A stretch of 7,716 bases of DNA, taken from assembly GCA_031551725.1 (NCBI GenBank), contig JAVBNF010000012.1, forward strand, positions 1 through 7,716, written 5' to 3'. The DNA comes from JAVBNF01 sp031551725 (GTDB taxonomy: Bacteria > Bacteroidota > Bacteroidia > Bacteroidales > P3). Positions within the stretch are counted from its first letter, which is position 1, and each line of letters starts with the position of its first letter. Positions 5,499 through 7,716 of the stretch are shown here, one piece after another. Both the position numbers and the translations under genes were made by a program. Below the pieces are notes generated by a model. That model worked only from the letters and a program-made list of their open reading frames with translations. It was not told the DNA's origin and did no database searches.

Positions 5499-6791
5499 TT
5501 ATTTCTTAACGTATTTAAAGTTTTTGCCCGGATAAATTGCGTTATCACCCAATTGGTCTTCGATACGAAGTAATTGATTGTATTTTGCAATACGTTCCGA
5601 ACGACAAGCAGAACCGGTTTTGATCAAACCTGTGTTCAAAGCAACTGCCAAGTCTGCAATTGTCACATCTTCGGTTTCGCCCGAACGGTGGCTCATTACA
5701 GCGGTATAGGAGTTGCGGTAAGCCATATTTACGGCGTTGATGGTTTCTGTCAACGATCCGATTTGGTTTACTTTTACAAGGATAGAGTTTGCCGTTTGGC
5801 GCTCGATACCCATTGCAAGGCGTTTTTCGTTGGTTACAAACAAGTCATCACCCACCAATTGGCAAGTAGCTCCCATTTTGTCGGTCATTAATTTCCAACC
5901 GTCCCAATCGTCTTCGGCCATACCGTCTTCGATGGAGATAATCGGGTAACGTTTTGCCCAATCAGCCCAGAAATCAACCATTTGAGCCGAAGTTAATTTT
6001 TCTCCGGTAGATTTATGCAAATGATAAACTTTTTCTTCCGGTAAATAATATTCCGAAGAAGCAGGGTCTAAAGCCAAGAAAATATCTTCGCCCGGACGAT
6101 ATCCGGCCAATTCGATAGCTTGCAAAATCACTTTGATCGCATCTTCGTTCGATTTCAAGTTCGGAGCAAAACCGCCCTCGTCGCCCACACCTGTAGACAA
6201 ACCTTGTTTTTTCAAAACAGATTTAAGGTTATGGAAAATTTCAGCACCCATGCGCAACGCATCGCTGAAACGTTCTGCACCCACCGGCATAATCATAAAC
6301 TCTTGGAAGTCCACGTTGCTGTCGGCATGCGAACCACCGTTCATGATATTCATCATCGGGATCGGCAAAGTGTTTGCATTCACACCGCCAACATAACGAT
6401 ATAAAGGTTGTCCGGCTTCTTGAGCAGCAGCTTGAGCTACAGCCAAAGAAACGCCCAAAATAGCGTTAGCGCCCAATTGAGCTTTATTCGGAGTACCATC
6501 GATTTCTAACATACGGGAATCGATACCGTTTTGGTCAAACACATCAAAGCCTTGCAATTCTTCTGAAAGAGTTGAATTTACGTTTTGAACAGCTTTCAAA
6601 ACACCTTTTCCCAAATACACCCCTTTGTCGCCGTCGCGAAGCTCAACAGCTTCGTGAACACCGGTAGAGGCTCCAGACGGAACCGCTGCACGGCCCATAG
6701 CGCCGGATTGTGTAACTACTTCTACTTCTACTGTCGGATTTCCGCGCGAATCCAATATTTGACGCGCGCCAATGTGAATAATTCCACTCAT
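5499..6791 (-). CDS. eno: Enolase (phosphopyruvate hydratase)
   Basis: Cytoplasmic glycolytic enzyme that converts 2-phosphoglycerate to phosphoenolpyruvate; often also part of the RNA degradosome in other bacteria. The product is 430 residues, the normal length. The start is ATG 6791 (MSGIIHIGARQILDSRGNP), the conserved beginning; the reading frame extends 20 codons further upstream but those overlap the promoter. Key residues are present: the SGAST loop (39-43), His155, Glu164 and Glu205 (GDEGGF), magnesium ligands Asp242, Glu288 and Asp315, catalytic Lys340, His368 in SHRSGETED, and Lys391 in LIKTG. It is monocistronic in this window, convergent with the lipoprotein operon, with its own promoter (6821-6852) and terminator (5440-5471). 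No anomaly was seen. Confidence 0.98.
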   Translation of the reverse strand: MSGIIHIGARQILDSRGNPTVEVEVVTQSGAMGRAAVPSGASTGVHEAVELRDGDKGVYLGKGVLKAVQNVNSTLSEELQGFDVFDQNGIDSRMLEIDGTPNKAQLGANAILGVSLAVAQAAAQEAGQPLYRYVGGVNANTLPIPMMNIMNGGSHADSNVDFQEFMIMPVGAERFSDALRMGAEIFHNLKSVLKKQGLSTGVGDEGGFAPNLKSNEDAIKVILQAIELAGYRPGEDIFLALDPASSEYYLPEEKVYHLHKSTGEKLTSAQMVDFWADWAKRYPIISIEDGMAEDDWDGWKLMTDKMGATCQLVGDDLFVTNEKRLAMGIERQTANSILVKVNQIGSLTETINAVNMAYRNSYTAVMSHRSGETEDVTIADLAVALNTGLIKTGSACRSERIAKYNQLLRIEDQLGDNAIYPGKNFKYVKK

Positions 6792-6820
6792 GATAATTTT
6801 TCTTTTAAAATTTTTCGGTG

Positions 6821-6852
6821 CAAAGATACAAAATATTTGCCACTTACACAAA
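6821..6852 (-). promoter_or_regulatory. Enolase promoter, TTTG-N20-TATCTTTG
   Basis: On the minus strand, TTTG (6852-6849), 20 nt, then TATCTTTG (6828-6821), an exact fit to the Bacteroidota consensus. The mRNA would start near 6817 and give a leader of about 26 nt. The leader is A-rich (AAAAGAAAAATTATC before ATG) with no Shine-Dalgarno sequence, as is usual in the phylum. Confidence 0.85.
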
Positions 6853-7086
6853 GGGGTGTAAAAATCAAGAAATTAGAGAACTATACAAAATCATGCTAAC
6901 GATTTGGAGGTTTTTGTGCTTCATTTAGTTAGATCTGTTTTTCGTGGATACAAAATTACGAAAAAATATTGAAGCATTGGCAAGGGTTATTGTCGTGACG
7001 AAAGTATGCCGGGCAACGTGGGTGGCAGCCTCTGTGTTTGTTCTTGCTCGGAACATTTCAGCAGTAATACAAGTTTCATTAAGTAG
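6853..7086. other. Intergenic stretch without a supported gene
   Basis: All frames were considered. A 64-codon GTG-start frame at 6944-7138 (plus) has no recognisable domain and overlaps the following pseudogene, so it is not called. A possible second leftward promoter is listed separately. No tRNA-like or repeat structure was recognised. Confidence 0.6.
6951..6983 (-). promoter_or_regulatory. Possible distal leftward promoter (TTG-N22-TAATTTTG)
   Basis: On the minus strand, TTG (6983-6981), 22 nt, then TAATTTTG (6958-6951). The box fits TAnnTTTG but the spacing is 2 nt longer than in the other promoters here. It would give enolase a second, longer leader of about 155 nt. In this AT-rich region a chance match is plausible. 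Confidence 0.3.
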
Positions 7087-7313
7087 AAATACTATCATTT
7101 ACCTTTACACCACGATATTTACGGCTTGCTGCTTCTGATTTTTAAATCAACGAAAGAATTTAGCCGTGAATACAAGTATAGTTTAGGCAGGACATAAAAA
7201 TATTAAGCGCCACACAATATGCCCAAATTGTTGAACAAGTGGAAAAAATAGGGAAACAGCTTCAAGGCTGGCACAATTCAATAAACAGAAACAATGAGAA
7301 AAACCAAGAATAG
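7087..7313 (+). pseudogene. Decayed four-helix-bundle (Avd / 23S-IVP type) gene
   Basis: Two fragments of one small helical protein lie in different frames. The first, in the frame of 7087-7197, reads IYGLLLLIFKSTKEFSREYKYSLG up to 7188; the second, 7188-7313, reads QDIKILSATQYAQIVEQVEKIG followed by KQLQGWHNS and a TAG stop. EFSREYKYSLGQD and the ending IGKQLxGWxNS are hallmarks of the Bacteroidota four-helix-bundle family related to Avd, the accessory protein of diversity-generating retroelements, and to proteins encoded within 23S rRNA intervening sequences. A one-base frameshift falls at about 7188, about 50 central residues are missing at the same junction, and there is no start codon. 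It is therefore a relic with no function of its own. No reverse transcriptase is in the window, so a retroelement link is only possible. Confidence 0.65.
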
Positions 7314-7498
7314 CCTGAATTAGCAGCGGCAATACTCCGTTAGGACGAAGTTCTCCCTCTCCTTCTTATTTTCACACTTAATCTATTCTAATTCATAAAA
7401 TTTCACTAATTCATTTTTATTAATATACTAATTTTGTCCGACAAATCATATATTAAATCCATTTTTATTAATTAATGCATGATTTATCATTCATAGAT
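7314..7498. other. AT-rich intergenic stretch upstream of the regulator
   Basis: No gene is supported. The block CATTTTTATTAAT occurs twice (7412-7424 and 7460-7472, 48 bp apart) and a looser TTTTTATTAAAAT lies at 7502-7514. A TAATTTTG box at 7429-7436 has no TTG at the right distance. Confidence 0.5.
7479..7490. promoter_or_regulatory. Inverted repeat ATGATTTATCAT, possible operator
   Basis: ATGAT and ATCAT form a 5-bp dyad around TT, ending 8 nt before the -33 TTG of the regulator promoter. HipB-type regulators bind inverted repeats at their own promoters, so this is a reasonable operator candidate. Short AT-rich dyads also arise by chance. Confidence 0.3.
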
Positions 7499-7529
7499 TT
7501 GTTTTTATTAAAATTTATTCATACTTTTG
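7499..7529 (+). promoter_or_regulatory. Promoter of the HTH regulator gene
   Basis: TTG (7499-7501), exactly 20 nt, then TACTTTTG (7522-7529), matching TAnnTTTG. The start would be near 7533, leaving a leader of about 33 nt before ATG 7567. Confidence 0.75.
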
Positions 7530-7566
7530 TATCGCATTTCAGTCATTAAATATAAAATAGACTATT

Positions 7567-7716
7567 ATGAATGATATTTCATACAATAATTTAATTTCAA
7601 TGAATGATGATTACATTATCAAACAAATCGGAGAATTTGTAAAACATCATCGCATACAGCAAAATAAAACCCAAACAACGCTCGCCCAAGAGGCCGGAAT
7701 AAGCCGCTCTACACTT
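7567..7716 (+). CDS. HipB-like HTH (Xre family) regulator, N-terminal part
   Basis: The first 50 residues of a DNA-binding protein; the gene runs off the window. Residues 17-50 (IIKQIGEFVKHHRIQQNK followed by TQTTLAQEAGISRSTL) are the start of an HTH_3 domain: helix 1 at about 17-31, helix 2 at 35-42 and the recognition helix beginning at 46. The opening NDISYNN...LISMNDDYIIKQIG resembles Bacteroidota HipB-like antitoxins, usually followed by a HipA-type kinase toxin. ATG 7567 is chosen because it lies about 33 nt from the predicted transcription start; Met12 (7600) is a possible alternative. Whether a toxin follows cannot be seen. Confidence 0.8.
   Translation, partial: MNDISYNNLISMNDDYIIKQIGEFVKHHRIQQNKTQTTLAQEAGISRSTL

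Noticed and set aside
6788..6924. Possible leader peptide (ATG at 6924, minus strand) upstream of enolase.
   Set aside because: On careful reading the frame stops after about 19 codons and never reaches the enolase start.
6870..6945. A frame reading NHANDLEVFVLHLVRS, vaguely like the C-terminus of a retroelement variable protein (GFRLVRS).
   Set aside because: The resemblance is too weak: the conserved Gly-Phe is missing, a stop codon lies just upstream, and no template repeat or reverse transcriptase is present.
6944..7138. 64-codon GTG-start frame on the plus strand.
   Set aside because: No domain, no promoter or conserved start, and it overlaps the four-helix-bundle relic in another frame.

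Overview
The window looks like a chromosomal piece of a Bacteroidota bacterium, probably Bacteroidales-like. Three things support this. Promoters fit the phylum's own consensus: a TTG, about 20 nt, then TAnnTTTG, seen before enolase at 6821-6852, before the regulator gene at 7499-7529, and on the minus strand at 430-460. There are two lipoproteins, one with an acidic lipoprotein-export signal right after its lipid-accepting Cys. The protein families (a double-domain M16 peptidase with a long insertion, peptidase E, an MbnP-like lipoprotein, a Rieske-like lipoprotein and an Avd-like four-helix-bundle remnant) are all common there. The coding part is ordinary housekeeping and envelope material; the unusual content is in repeats and non-coding structure.

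Layout. 1-515: no gene. It holds two GC-rich palindromic repeat units (1-76), a long rod-shaped RNA fold resembling 6S RNA (173-341), an AACTTG-type repeat, a strong minus-strand promoter and a -7 box almost touching the next start codon. 516-3401 (+): secreted M16 zinc peptidase. 3402-3484: repeat-filled spacer. 3485-5435 (+): a tightly packed three-gene run of peptidase E (pepE), an MbnP-like lipoprotein starting directly after the pepE stop codon, and a small Rieske-like lipoprotein overlapping the end of the previous gene. 5440-5471: terminator hairpin between convergent genes. 5499-6791 (-): enolase (eno) with a textbook promoter. 6853-7566: gene-poor, with the remains of a four-helix-bundle (Avd / 23S-IVP type) gene at 7087-7313 and then AT-rich sequence with short repeats. 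7567-7716 (+): start of a HipB-like HTH regulator cut by the window edge.

How the genes relate. The peptidase, peptidase E and two lipoproteins are co-oriented and may be co-transcribed. M16 and peptidase E are both peptide-degrading but act in different compartments, so a shared pathway is only inference. Enolase is an independent glycolytic unit.

Most noteworthy: a 65-bp composite palindromic repeat of the kind seen at the left end of the window sits in frame inside the signal-peptide region of the MbnP-like lipoprotein gene. It adds about 21 residues and keeps the lipobox intact, which resembles a Rickettsia-type palindromic element inside a coding region. The next gene has a different short palindrome at the equivalent place.
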